From: an uncultured Bacilli bacterium
GTDB lineage: Bacteria; Bacillota_I; Bacilli_A; RF39; UBA660
Direction of reading: 5' to 3'
NCBI GenBank assembly: GCA_949746915.1
Contig: CATKEA010000212.1
Location: 1-9,687, forward strand
DNA length: 9,687 bases
The notes below the pieces were generated by a model, which saw only the letters and a list, made by a program, of their open reading frames with translations, was not told the DNA's origin and ran no database searches. This document shows, piece after piece, positions 1 through 6,336 of the stretch. Within the stretch, counting starts at the first letter, position 1, and each line of letters begins with the position of its first letter. Position numbers and translations under genes: made by a program.

Positions 1-512
1 AATTCTACTTTACTAAGTTTATAATTTTTTCCGTTTTTAGTATAAAGATATTTATAAGTAGTTCCTAAATCTAGTAAATCATTTAAAGTTTCTTCTTTAA
101 ATTCACCAACAAAAGTATCATCTAACTTATATAAATTATTATTAACTTTTTTTAATAAATTGACATGAATAACAACATTTTTATCTTTATCATAAGTATA
201 TCCAATCATTTTTGAATAGTGATCATTAGTTTTACAAGCAGTAGAATTATCTAAATTATCTATTGCTACTTCATCACCTGGTTTTAAGTTCCAAACCAAA
301 GCTCCTGTACATTTTTCAGTTAGTTCTTCATACATAGATTCTGCTTTATCTGGATTAACATCTTGAATTATTTTATTATCTGTTACTTGGGTATCTGGTT
401 TTTTATTATCTTTATTCTTTTTATTTGCAGTCAAAAGAAACGCACCACTAACTCCAGCTATTATAACTAGTACTCCAACTATACTTAAAATAATTATTTT
501 TTTGTTCTTCAT
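1..512 (-). CDS. Membrane-anchored hypothetical protein, C-terminus off left edge
   Basis: I do not recognise this protein. The open frame covers 170 codons from ATG at 512 and continues past base 1 without a stop. An AGGAG ribosome site lies at 521-525, eight bases before the ATG. Residues 5-28 form one hydrophobic helix after a short Lys-rich start, with no lipobox cysteine, so it is probably a type II (N-in) membrane anchor. A charged Lys/Asn/Asp linker (about 29-52) leads into a predicted outside domain. That domain has two cysteines, C68 and C93, which could pair, and a WNLKPGDEVAIDNL stretch suggesting a beta-rich fold. It is the next gene after the zinc-ribbon membrane protein on the same strand, but a terminator and its own candidate promoter separate them. 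The existence of the gene is well supported; its function is unknown. Confidence 0.8.
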   Translation of the reverse strand, partial: MKNKKIIILSIVGVLVIIAGVSGAFLLTANKKNKDNKKPDTQVTDNKIIQDVNPDKAESMYEELTEKCTGALVWNLKPGDEVAIDNLDNSTACKTNDHYSKMIGYTYDKDKNVVIHVNLLKKVNNNLYKLDDTFVGEFKEETLNDLLDLGTTYKYLYTKNGKNYKLSKVE

Positions 513-535
513 TTAAAACACTCCTATCTTTAATA

Positions 536-564
536 ATTGTATCATAATTATTATTTGAAGAGAA
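536..564 (-). promoter_or_regulatory. Candidate promoter for the left-edge membrane protein
   Basis: On the minus strand an extended -10, TGATACAAT, occupies 544-536. Seventeen bases upstream is a weak -35, TTCTCT (564-559, three of six matches to TTGACA). Transcription would start near 529, just ahead of the AGGAG at 521-525. Confidence 0.4.
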
Positions 565-580
565 TGAATTTTTTATTTTT

Positions 581-613
581 AAATAAAAAAGATTGTAAAG
601 TAATAATACAATC
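581..613 (-). terminator. Intrinsic terminator after the zinc-ribbon gene
   Basis: Read on the minus strand, arms GATTGTA (613-607) and TACAATC (597-591) enclose a nine-base loop and are followed at once by TTTTTTATTT (590-581). It lies 14 bases past the stop of the zinc-ribbon gene. The stem is short (7 bp) but the T-run is good. Confidence 0.65.
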
Positions 614-626
614 ATTAGTTTAATAC

Positions 627-1574
627 TTATGTAGTTGGTAATTCATTGCTCTCTATTTTTATATTTTTACTTAATTCTAAATTAGTAACATTATCATATA
701 TAATTAACTTTGTTTTATCTTTCTTATTTAGTTTAATTATCATAGGACGCGTAAATATTAATTTATCAAGGGACTTTTCACCATTTTCATCAACAAAATA
801 CTGATTAGATAATATTAAAGTATAGTAGTAATAATTTTTATCAGCATAAATAGTCTCATTTTTAACTGTCGCACCATCATTTATGATATAGTCTCCTGTA
901 AAATATAAATTAGTTGTATCTCTTGGATCATTATAATAGTAATAGTTTCCATAATAACTATCTAAAATAAACATGTGCCCTTCCTTTGTATAAAATTCAC
1001 CAGAAAGATAAGATTCATTGAACATACTTTCAAAAGATGATTTTAAATATTCAAATAGTGTTGTTGTTTCTCCTGCTATAGTTATATCTAAACTAAAGAC
1101 AAAAACAGTTGGACCTAAAATCATATTACTAATAAATGATAGAATACTAATGACCATTACAAATGTTCCAAAAGCTTTACTAGTATGCTTTCTTCCTATT
1201 ATTCCAAATATTAAGGCTAATATACCAAATAATATCGAAAGAAGTGGTATATAAAATAGAGAGATTACTCCTAATATTGCAAAAATAAGAGCAAGCGTAC
1301 TATTATTATTTTGAGTATAAGGATCTGGATCTTTATATTTTATTTGATTAGTATTATTAGTATCTTTATAAGGAATACTTCCACTATACTGATTTTGATA
1401 ATTATATTGATCTTGATGGGAGTTATTATCTATTCGGTAATCTTTAAATGGGTCATTATAAGTACTTTCTTCTTTTGACTCAGTAGTTGAATCCCCTTCA
1501 ATAATTTTCTTTCCACAATATGGACAAAATTTATTTCCTTTTTTTATTTCAGCTTTACAGTATTTACAAAACAT
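627..1574 (-). CDS. Zinc-ribbon, DUF4190-like membrane protein
   Basis: A 315-residue protein of unknown role. It starts with a zinc ribbon whose four cysteines C3, C6, C17 and C20 form two CxxC knuckles, the second being CPYCG. A polar Asn/Gln/Tyr/Asp-rich linker follows (about 28-92). Residues about 93-163 are three hydrophobic segments of the DUF4190 type, with a Gly/Ile-rich hairpin ending IIGRKH and then a third helix. The final 150 residues are Tyr-rich and beta-looking (for example GNYYYYNDP). If three helices span the membrane, the ribbon is cytoplasmic and the tail outside. The frame also opens at GTG 1583, but GGGAG (1587-1583) overlaps that codon and sits eight bases before the ATG at 1574, so 1574 is chosen. 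Zinc-ribbon plus DUF4190 proteins are common in Bacillota without a settled function. Gene certain; role unknown. Confidence 0.85.
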   Translation of the reverse strand: MFCKYCKAEIKKGNKFCPYCGKKIIEGDSTTESKEESTYNDPFKDYRIDNNSHQDQYNYQNQYSGSIPYKDTNNTNQIKYKDPDPYTQNNNSTLALIFAILGVISLFYIPLLSILFGILALIFGIIGRKHTSKAFGTFVMVISILSFISNMILGPTVFVFSLDITIAGETTTLFEYLKSSFESMFNESYLSGEFYTKEGHMFILDSYYGNYYYYNDPRDTTNLYFTGDYIINDGATVKNETIYADKNYYYYTLILSNQYFVDENGEKSLDKLIFTRPMIIKLNKKDKTKLIIYDNVTNLELSKNIKIESNELPTT

Positions 1575-1596
1575 ACTTATCACTCCCTATGTTTAC

Positions 1597-1625
1597 ATTA
1601 TGTCATGAATATGTAAAATTGTCAA
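1597..1625 (-). promoter_or_regulatory. Strong promoter for the zinc-ribbon gene
   Basis: On the minus strand a perfect -35 TTGACA (1625-1620) is followed after exactly 17 bases by CATAAT (1602-1597), preceded by TG in the extended -10 position. Transcription would start near 1590, a short leader before GGGAG (1587-1583) and ATG 1574. The -35 lies inside one arm of the hairpin that ends the upstream gene. Confidence 0.65.
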
Positions 1626-1650
1626 TTTATGAATTTCATATTGACAATTT
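1616..1650 (-). terminator. 11-bp inverted repeat at the end of the surface-protein gene
   Basis: Perfect 11-base arms AAATTGTCAAT (1616-1626) and ATTGACAATTT (1640-1650) enclose 13 bases. On the minus strand the hairpin includes the last sense codons and the TGA stop (1638-1636) of the upstream gene and is followed by TTTTAC, a weak T-run. It probably acts as a terminator, but an operator is also possible because each arm contains TTGACA. Confidence 0.5.
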
Positions 1651-3213
1651 ATAACTATTCTCTTTGGTTCCTGCTCCTTGAGTTATTTTTACATTTGCAT
1701 AAAGATATATTGAAGGGATAATTAAATTATTAGAGTGGGCACGATCTCCTCCTACATGTCCATCACTGCAAATAGTATAAACATGTGTTAAAACATGAGT
1801 TCTTTCATATGGTGTTATTGAAAATATATTTGATTTTTTTGTAAGCCAGTTATTATTTATGCAATCATCATAATTATTCCATTCAAATAATACCTTATTT
1901 AAGCAACTATTTTTATCTATATTATTTCCACCACTTGTAGCATAGCCATAATCACTTGGATATATAAGACCAACTTCACCTAGCCATTTTGTCGTTCTTT
2001 TTATATCATCATTGCAATATATGGAATCAAATGCGAAGCATACTTTTTCAGTGTTTTCATTTCGTTCAATATCATAAAATTTAGAAGTCTTAATATTATC
2101 ATAGCTAAGTTCTTTATCATTGGTTCCTAAATACCAGATTGCTTTACCAAATAGTTTTTTTGCTTCACTAGTAAGTCCTGTAGAAGTAAAGTCACATGTT
2201 GTACTTTCATTTTGGTTATTACTATAGCATTGACCTGTCTGCTTATTCCAGTATAAGCTACCACCAATTGATTCTTTTTCATAGTCAGGATTCAATAATT
2301 TCATAATATCAGCTTGACTCCACTCATTGACACCTTGTCCATTATTTATATTTGATGGTGATGTGTCCCAAGAATAGTTTCCTATACTTTCATCTCTTAT
2401 TAGTTTGATTCTTGACTTTTTATCACCATTTTCATCTTCAATATTATTCATTATCCCAACAATACGCCATTTTTCATTGTTAAAATCCACATAATTATTT
2501 GGATTTTTTCCAATATATCTTAAATTATTATCTATGGTCTCATCATAAGTAAGATTAACTTTATCATACTTACTATTTTCTAACATACATGTTGCAGCAT
2601 TATATCCATTTTCTCCACAAGTAGTTATTCTTTCAGCATAAGTTATTTCTTCTTTTCTATAACTTGTTACTACAGTTATTTTACTACTGAATATTTTATT
2701 CATTATTTCTTCTGTCGTTGGCGTTTCTTCATTTAACCATAGTCTTAGTTTAAAATTCTTCTCCTCATTTTTTTCAAGGTATCCTTTTTCTAGCATATAT
2801 GAATTACTAGCATTACTTAAAGTTGGTGTTTTTTTAGGATTACTACTTAATATACTTGGCTCTTTTTCTTGAAACATTGTTTTAATATAGTCCATATTAT
2901 CTAGTGTTGTTTCATTTAATATTTCTAAGTTTACTTGATATTCTACATTATTAGAACATGTATTTGTTATTGTAAATTCATATGGGATAAGCCTTATTCC
3001 TTCTTCATCTGTTATTGGTAATGTTTCTTGCAAATTTATGGCATTTTTATCTTTGAATAATATTTTAAAACATCCTGTTGTTATTCTGTTTTTTTCAGTT
3101 TGACTCAATGCTATTTGCCATAGAGCATAACTCACGCCACTGATTACTAATAAAATTAATAATAAAACAAGTATACTTAATACGTTATTATTTTCCTTTT
3201 TATCGTTTAACAT
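1636..3213 (-). CDS. TasA/camelysin-like surface protein with Cys-rich C-domain
   Basis: A 525-residue exported protein. Residues 11-26 are a strongly hydrophobic helix ending GVSYALW, followed by a Thr/Asn stretch and TTGCF. This matches the layout of SipW-type signal peptides of TasA/camelysin proteins (helix, small residues, aromatic, then NxFxAGxL). Residues about 30-185 form a beta module with C48 and C86, placed as in the paralogue at 4368-5684. Residues about 195-525 form a different domain with nine cysteines (199, 209, 329, 340, 392, 400, 437, 451, 482) and motifs KWRIVGI (248-254), IKLIRDESIG and IPSIYL (499-504). I recall similar domains in surface proteins of uncultured gut Bacilli but cannot name a family. 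There is no LPxTG anchor. The frame opens at 3231, but GGAG (3224-3221) lies inside that extension, seven bases before ATG 3213. Likely role: surface fibre or adhesin. Confidence 0.8.
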   Translation of the reverse strand: MLNDKKENNNVLSILVLLLILLVISGVSYALWQIALSQTEKNRITTGCFKILFKDKNAINLQETLPITDEEGIRLIPYEFTITNTCSNNVEYQVNLEILNETTLDNMDYIKTMFQEKEPSILSSNPKKTPTLSNASNSYMLEKGYLEKNEEKNFKLRLWLNEETPTTEEIMNKIFSSKITVVTSYRKEEITYAERITTCGENGYNAATCMLENSKYDKVNLTYDETIDNNLRYIGKNPNNYVDFNNEKWRIVGIMNNIEDENGDKKSRIKLIRDESIGNYSWDTSPSNINNGQGVNEWSQADIMKLLNPDYEKESIGGSLYWNKQTGQCYSNNQNESTTCDFTSTGLTSEAKKLFGKAIWYLGTNDKELSYDNIKTSKFYDIERNENTEKVCFAFDSIYCNDDIKRTTKWLGEVGLIYPSDYGYATSGGNNIDKNSCLNKVLFEWNNYDDCINNNWLTKKSNIFSITPYERTHVLTHVYTICSDGHVGGDRAHSNNLIIPSIYLYANVKITQGAGTKENSYKLSI

Positions 3214-3258
3214 AATGCATCTCCATATCATAACTAGTATCTACTTTCTATTATATAT

Positions 3259-3287
3259 ATTGTATCTTATTTATAGTTATTTTACAA
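3259..3287 (-). promoter_or_regulatory. Candidate promoter for the Cys-rich surface protein
   Basis: On the minus strand TTGTAA (3287-3282) is followed after 17 bases by TACAAT (3264-3259), giving a leader of about 40 bases before ATG 3213. A perfect TATAAT also exists at 3255-3250, but with no acceptable -35 at the right distance. Confidence 0.5.
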
Positions 3288-3305
3288 TTTATTTTTGTTC
3301 ATATT

Positions 3306-3355
3306 TTGCTAACACTTATTATATTGTTTTATCTATCAAGTTAGTATGTTATACT
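3306..3355 (+). promoter_or_regulatory. Candidate promoter region of gpsA
   Basis: Two readings are possible. TTGCTA (3306-3311), 17 bases, TTATCT (3329-3334) would give a leader of about 30 bases. An extended -10 TGTTATACT (3347-3355) is the better -10, but it would start transcription near 3362, leaving only about 10 bases including the ribosome site. The sequence alone does not decide between them. Confidence 0.35.
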
Positions 3356-3371
3356 TTTTATTGAGGTGATT

Positions 3372-4352
3372 ATGAAAATGTATAAAATTGCAGTTATTGG
3401 TACTGGAGCTTATGGTATTTCTTTAGCAACTATTTTTAATGAAAATGGTTGTTTAGTTAAAATGTGGACTAAGTTTGAGGAAGAATGTTCTGAACTTACA
3501 AATAAAAGAAGTAATGAGAAAGTTTTGCCTGGTTTTAAAATAAGTGATAGCATTCATATTACTACTGACATTAAGGAATGTGTTATTGATGCTGATTTAG
3601 TAGTAATTGCAGTTCCTGCTGGATTTGTTGATGATATTTCTCTTTTACTAAAAGATTTAATTAAAAATCAGGTTATTTGTATTGCTTCTAAAGGTATTGA
3701 GCGAGATACTTGTTTATTTGTTAATGATGTCTTTACAAAACATATAAAAACTAATGATCTTGCTGTTATTTCTGGTCCTAGTTTTGCTATTGATATTTTA
3801 TCTAAAATGCCAATTGGCTTGACTCTTGCTACTACTAGTCCTAAAGCAGAAAAATTAATTAAAAATACACTTCAGAACAGTCATATAAAACTGCGTACAA
3901 CAAATGATATATATGGTACTGAGATATGTGGTTCTATAAAAAATGTTATAGCAATAGCTAGTGGAATATTAGATGGTCTTGGTGCTAATGAGTCTACTAA
4001 AGCTATGTTTATTACAGAATCACTACATGATATTAGAGAACTTATTAGAAATTTAGGTGGGGACGGAAATACTATTTTATCTTTCGCAGGATTCGGTGAT
4101 TTACTTCTTACTTGTACTAGTACAAAAAGTCGTAATTTCTCTTTCGGAAGGATTTTAGCTACTGGTACAAAGAAGGAAATTGAAGAATACAAAAATACTC
4201 ATACAATTGAAGGATTATATACATTACAATCTATTTATACACTTATTAATAAGAAAAATGTCGATATGCCAATTATTGACTTGATTTACGATATTATATT
4301 TAAGGATACTAAAACAAAAGAACTATTTACTTTTCTTGTTGAAAAGAGCTAG
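3372..4352 (+). CDS. gpsA: NAD(P)-dependent glycerol-3-phosphate dehydrogenase
   Basis: The cytosolic enzyme reduces dihydroxyacetone phosphate to sn-glycerol 3-phosphate, the backbone for phospholipid synthesis. The 326 residues match the family in length and order. A Rossmann loop GTGAYG is at 10-15 (usual form GxGxxG), followed by VLPG, ADLVVIAVPAGF, SKGIE (106-110) and GPSFA (135-139). The catalytic lysine lies in the hallmark SIKNVIAIASGILDGLG (K190). The C-domain motif AGFGDLLLTCTSTKSRN spans 239-255, and IEGL lies near 279. All key residues are present. The frame opens at GTG 3366, but GAGG (3363-3366) overlaps that codon and is five bases before ATG 3372, the chosen start; ATG 3378 is also possible. 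It is the only plus-strand gene, alone between two minus-strand surface-protein paralogues, with its own terminator. Confidence 0.96.
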   Translation: MKMYKIAVIGTGAYGISLATIFNENGCLVKMWTKFEEECSELTNKRSNEKVLPGFKISDSIHITTDIKECVIDADLVVIAVPAGFVDDISLLLKDLIKNQVICIASKGIERDTCLFVNDVFTKHIKTNDLAVISGPSFAIDILSKMPIGLTLATTSPKAEKLIKNTLQNSHIKLRTTNDIYGTEICGSIKNVIAIASGILDGLGANESTKAMFITESLHDIRELIRNLGGDGNTILSFAGFGDLLLTCTSTKSRNFSFGRILATGTKKEIEEYKNTHTIEGLYTLQSIYTLINKKNVDMPIIDLIYDIIFKDTKTKELFTFLVEKS

Positions 4353-4360
4353 TTCTTTTT
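4342..4360 (+). terminator. Terminator hairpin overlapping the gpsA stop codon
   Basis: AAAAGAG (4342-4348) pairs with TTCTTTT (4353-4359, one G-T pair) around the loop CTAG, followed by T and ATTTA. The loop contains the gpsA TAG stop. The near-palindrome also faces the convergent minus-strand gene ending at 4368 and might serve both, but on that strand it loses one pair and has no T-run beyond the arm. Confidence 0.5.
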
Positions 4361-4367
4361 ATTTAAA

Positions 4368-5684
4368 TTAACTAATTAATGTTCCTTTTACTATATTAGA
4401 GTTTTCAGATTTGGTTGCTACTATTTGATCAACTAAACTTGATGTTTCGGTAGTGTAATTTAATATAATTTGGGAACTTTCATTAGTTGCTGCATTAGAT
4501 AACATATTTTCATAGTCGATTATATTAGGATTTGTTATTTCAATAGTTGTTGTCAAATTATAGCAGTCGTTAAATAGACTTGTCATGCTGGTTACTTGGC
4601 TAAGATCAATTCCATTTAAGTTTAGACTGGTTAAACTATTACACATATTAAACATAAGACTAATATCTGCCACTTTACTTGTATTAAAACTACTTAAGTC
4701 AAGATTTTTTAGATTTGAGCATGATGCAAACATTGCCCACATATTTACTACATCGCTTGTATCAAAGTATTCTAAGCCTTCAATAGTTTCTAGTAGTGTG
4801 AAACCACCAAAAAAGGTCGTACTATCTTCATTAGCTTTTATTCCACCATTTCCTTGTAAATATAGTGTATATAACCCTTCTGTTGAAGTTGGATCTGATA
4901 CCAAGTAAGCCATTACTTTTTTATTCTCATTTGTTAGATCTTCAGATATATTCCATGATTCTACGGCATTATTTATCTCATGAACATTGTTTTCAATGAT
5001 AATTTTGGAAATCTTTTCTCTATATTGTGGATTCCAAAATGCATCTTCATCTGAAGATAAATTTTGAACTATAGGTAAATTATAGTCAGCCAATCCTGTA
5101 ACTATTGTTATTTTTCCTTGCCATGTTGCATTCATTACTTCATCGGTTGCTGGGGTATTTTCATCCATCCATATTCTTAAACTAAATTGTTTACTTTCTT
5201 TTCCTTTTAGTACTCCTTCATGAATTTTATAAGCAGATATGCTGTTTTCAATGACCTTTTCCTCAGTTAGGTAATAATCATCAGATAAAATGTCAAAAAA
5301 AAGTTCATTACTTCCATTAATTAAACTAGCTCTTAAATATGCATCTGGTAATACTTTAATAGCAGTATTTGATTCTGGGTCAGGTGGAAGTACTTCTAAA
5401 TTCATTATGTATCCTGCTTCCTTTTCACAAGTATTTTCAATAGTGAATGTATATGGCTCTAATTTCTTTCCTTCTTCATTTGTTATTGGATATGCTTCTT
5501 GTAAATTAATTGCATTAGTATCTTCAGTTAATATTAAATTAAAACATCCACTTGTGATGATATTTGTACCTGTCTGTTTTAATGTTAGTTGCCATAAAGC
5601 AAAAGTTGTTCCAGCAGCCATGATTAAAAGTAGTAGTGCTAGTATAACGATTGTTACTTTATTTTTCTTTTTATTTTTTTTCAT
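4368..5684 (-). CDS. TasA/camelysin-like surface protein with BspA (DUF285) repeats
   Basis: A 438-residue exported protein. A Lys/Asn-rich start (1-9) and hydrophobic helix (10-29) end in AAGTTFALWQL, then SGCFNLIL, the SipW-type layout seen in TasA and camelysin. Residues about 30-195 are the module shared with the paralogue at 1636-3213: both have ALWQ, GCF, AINLQE, PITxEEG, PYxFTIxNTC, LRxWxxExTPxTxExMN and KITxVT, and the cysteine pair is conserved (here C47 and C86). Residues about 300-376 are three degenerate repeats of about 24 residues with FDTSDV, LDLSSFNTSKV and MF.xC, the signature of DUF285/BspA-type leucine-rich repeats used in adhesins. No LPxTG or C-terminal helix is present. 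The start is fixed by an in-frame TAA just upstream; GGAGG (5702-5698) is 13 bases away, unusually far. Likely a surface adhesin or matrix protein. Confidence 0.85.
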   Translation of the reverse strand: MKKNKKKNKVTIVILALLLLIMAAGTTFALWQLTLKQTGTNIITSGCFNLILTEDTNAINLQEAYPITNEEGKKLEPYTFTIENTCEKEAGYIMNLEVLPPDPESNTAIKVLPDAYLRASLINGSNELFFDILSDDYYLTEEKVIENSISAYKIHEGVLKGKESKQFSLRIWMDENTPATDEVMNATWQGKITIVTGLADYNLPIVQNLSSDEDAFWNPQYREKISKIIIENNVHEINNAVESWNISEDLTNENKKVMAYLVSDPTSTEGLYTLYLQGNGGIKANEDSTTFFGGFTLLETIEGLEYFDTSDVVNMWAMFASCSNLKNLDLSSFNTSKVADISLMFNMCNSLTSLNLNGIDLSQVTSMTSLFNDCYNLTTTIEITNPNIIDYENMLSNAATNESSQIILNYTTETSSLVDQIVATKSENSNIVKGTLIS

Positions 5685-5697
5685 TTATCATAGTTAT

Positions 5698-5724
5698 CCT
5701 CCATATTCTATATTTAATATTATA
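5698..5724 (-). promoter_or_regulatory. -10 box and ribosome site for the BspA-repeat protein
   Basis: On the minus strand a perfect TATAAT (5724-5719) is followed by GGAGG (5702-5698). No good -35 is visible; the hexamer 17 bases upstream is TAGAAA. The GGAGG sits six bases before an out-of-frame ATG (5691-5689) and 13 bases before the real start at 5684. Confidence 0.4.
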
Positions 5725-5760
5725 CTAAATCTTTATCCATTTTTCTACTTTTAAATTTGC

Positions 5761-5787
5761 AAATAAAAAAACATATTTCTATGTTTT
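5761..5787 (-). terminator. Intrinsic terminator after trmL
   Basis: On the minus strand AAAACATA (5787-5780), a GAAA tetraloop and TATGTTTT (5775-5768) form an 8-bp stem running straight into TTTATTT. It lies 27 bases past the trmL stop and ends the two-gene operon. Confidence 0.75.
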
Positions 5788-5814
5788 CTTTCTCGTTATA
5801 AAAACTAATATTTT

Positions 5815-6336
5815 TTATTCTCTTTCTAAAAAGTCACTACCTTTATGATTGATGTCACATGGTTCATCTCTTAATAGATTATTATAATTTTGCTGTCTTT
5901 CTACTTCATAAACACATATTGCTACACAATTAGATAGATTTAAGGCACGAACATTATCTGTCATTGGTATTCTCATACAATGTTCTAAATCTTCTTTTAA
6001 AATTTCCTTTGGAATACCAGTTGATTCTTTTCCAAAAATTAAATAAATATTTTTATTTTTATCACTATAATCAAAACTAGTATGTGGTTTATGACCATAT
6101 CTAGTAAAATAATAGAAGTCTCCTTGGTTTTTTTCTTTAAAATCTGCATAATTTTCATAAACTTCATATTCTAATTTATCAATATAATTAACTCCACTTC
6201 TTTTTAGATGAGCATCATCAATTGAGAAACCTAATGGTTTTATTAAATGTAATTTAGTTCCAGTTGCAACACAAGTACGCATAATATTCCCAGTATTTCC
6301 AGGTATTTCTGGTTGATATAAAACAACATTTATCAT
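5815..6336 (-). CDS. trmL: tRNA (cytidine/uridine(34)-2'-O)-methyltransferase
   Basis: A SpoU/TrmD-fold (SPOUT) enzyme that uses S-adenosylmethionine to methylate the 2'-OH of the wobble base 34 in tRNA-Leu, as known for E. coli TrmL (YibK) and B. subtilis CspR. All three SPOUT motifs are present in the 173 residues: PEIPGNTGNIMRTC (9-22, with the conserved N14 and R20), YLIFGKESTGIP (98-109) and MRIPMTDNVRALNLSNCVA (121-139), the last two forming the knotted cofactor site. The family is usually 150-170 residues; here the extra C-terminal tail (about 150-173) is charged and not conserved. Its ATG overlaps the stop of the upstream thioredoxin-like gene as ATGA, so translation is probably coupled. 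A clear terminator follows. Confidence 0.95.
   Translation of the reverse strand: MINVVLYQPEIPGNTGNIMRTCVATGTKLHLIKPLGFSIDDAHLKRSGVNYIDKLEYEVYENYADFKEKNQGDFYYFTRYGHKPHTSFDYSDKNKNIYLIFGKESTGIPKEILKEDLEHCMRIPMTDNVRALNLSNCVAICVYEVERQQNYNNLLRDEPCDINHKGSDFLERE

Noticed and set aside
1018..1254. Plus-strand open frame of 78 codons
   Set aside because: It lies wholly inside the zinc-ribbon/DUF4190 gene on the other strand, has no ribosome site and looks like the antisense of its membrane helices.
3881..4192. Minus-strand open frame of 103 codons
   Set aside because: Fully antisense to conserved catalytic parts of gpsA; no ribosome site and no recognisable domain.
4585..5754. Plus-strand open frames at 4585-4908 and 5290-5754
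   Set aside because: Both run mostly antisense to the BspA-repeat surface protein. The second extends into its promoter region and ends in low-complexity Phe/Tyr sequence; neither has a plausible start.
1636..6335. Mycoplasma-type code (TGA as tryptophan)
   Set aside because: Tryptophans inspected are TGG, TGA ends the surface-protein and thioredoxin-like genes, and no recognisable domain continues past those stops.
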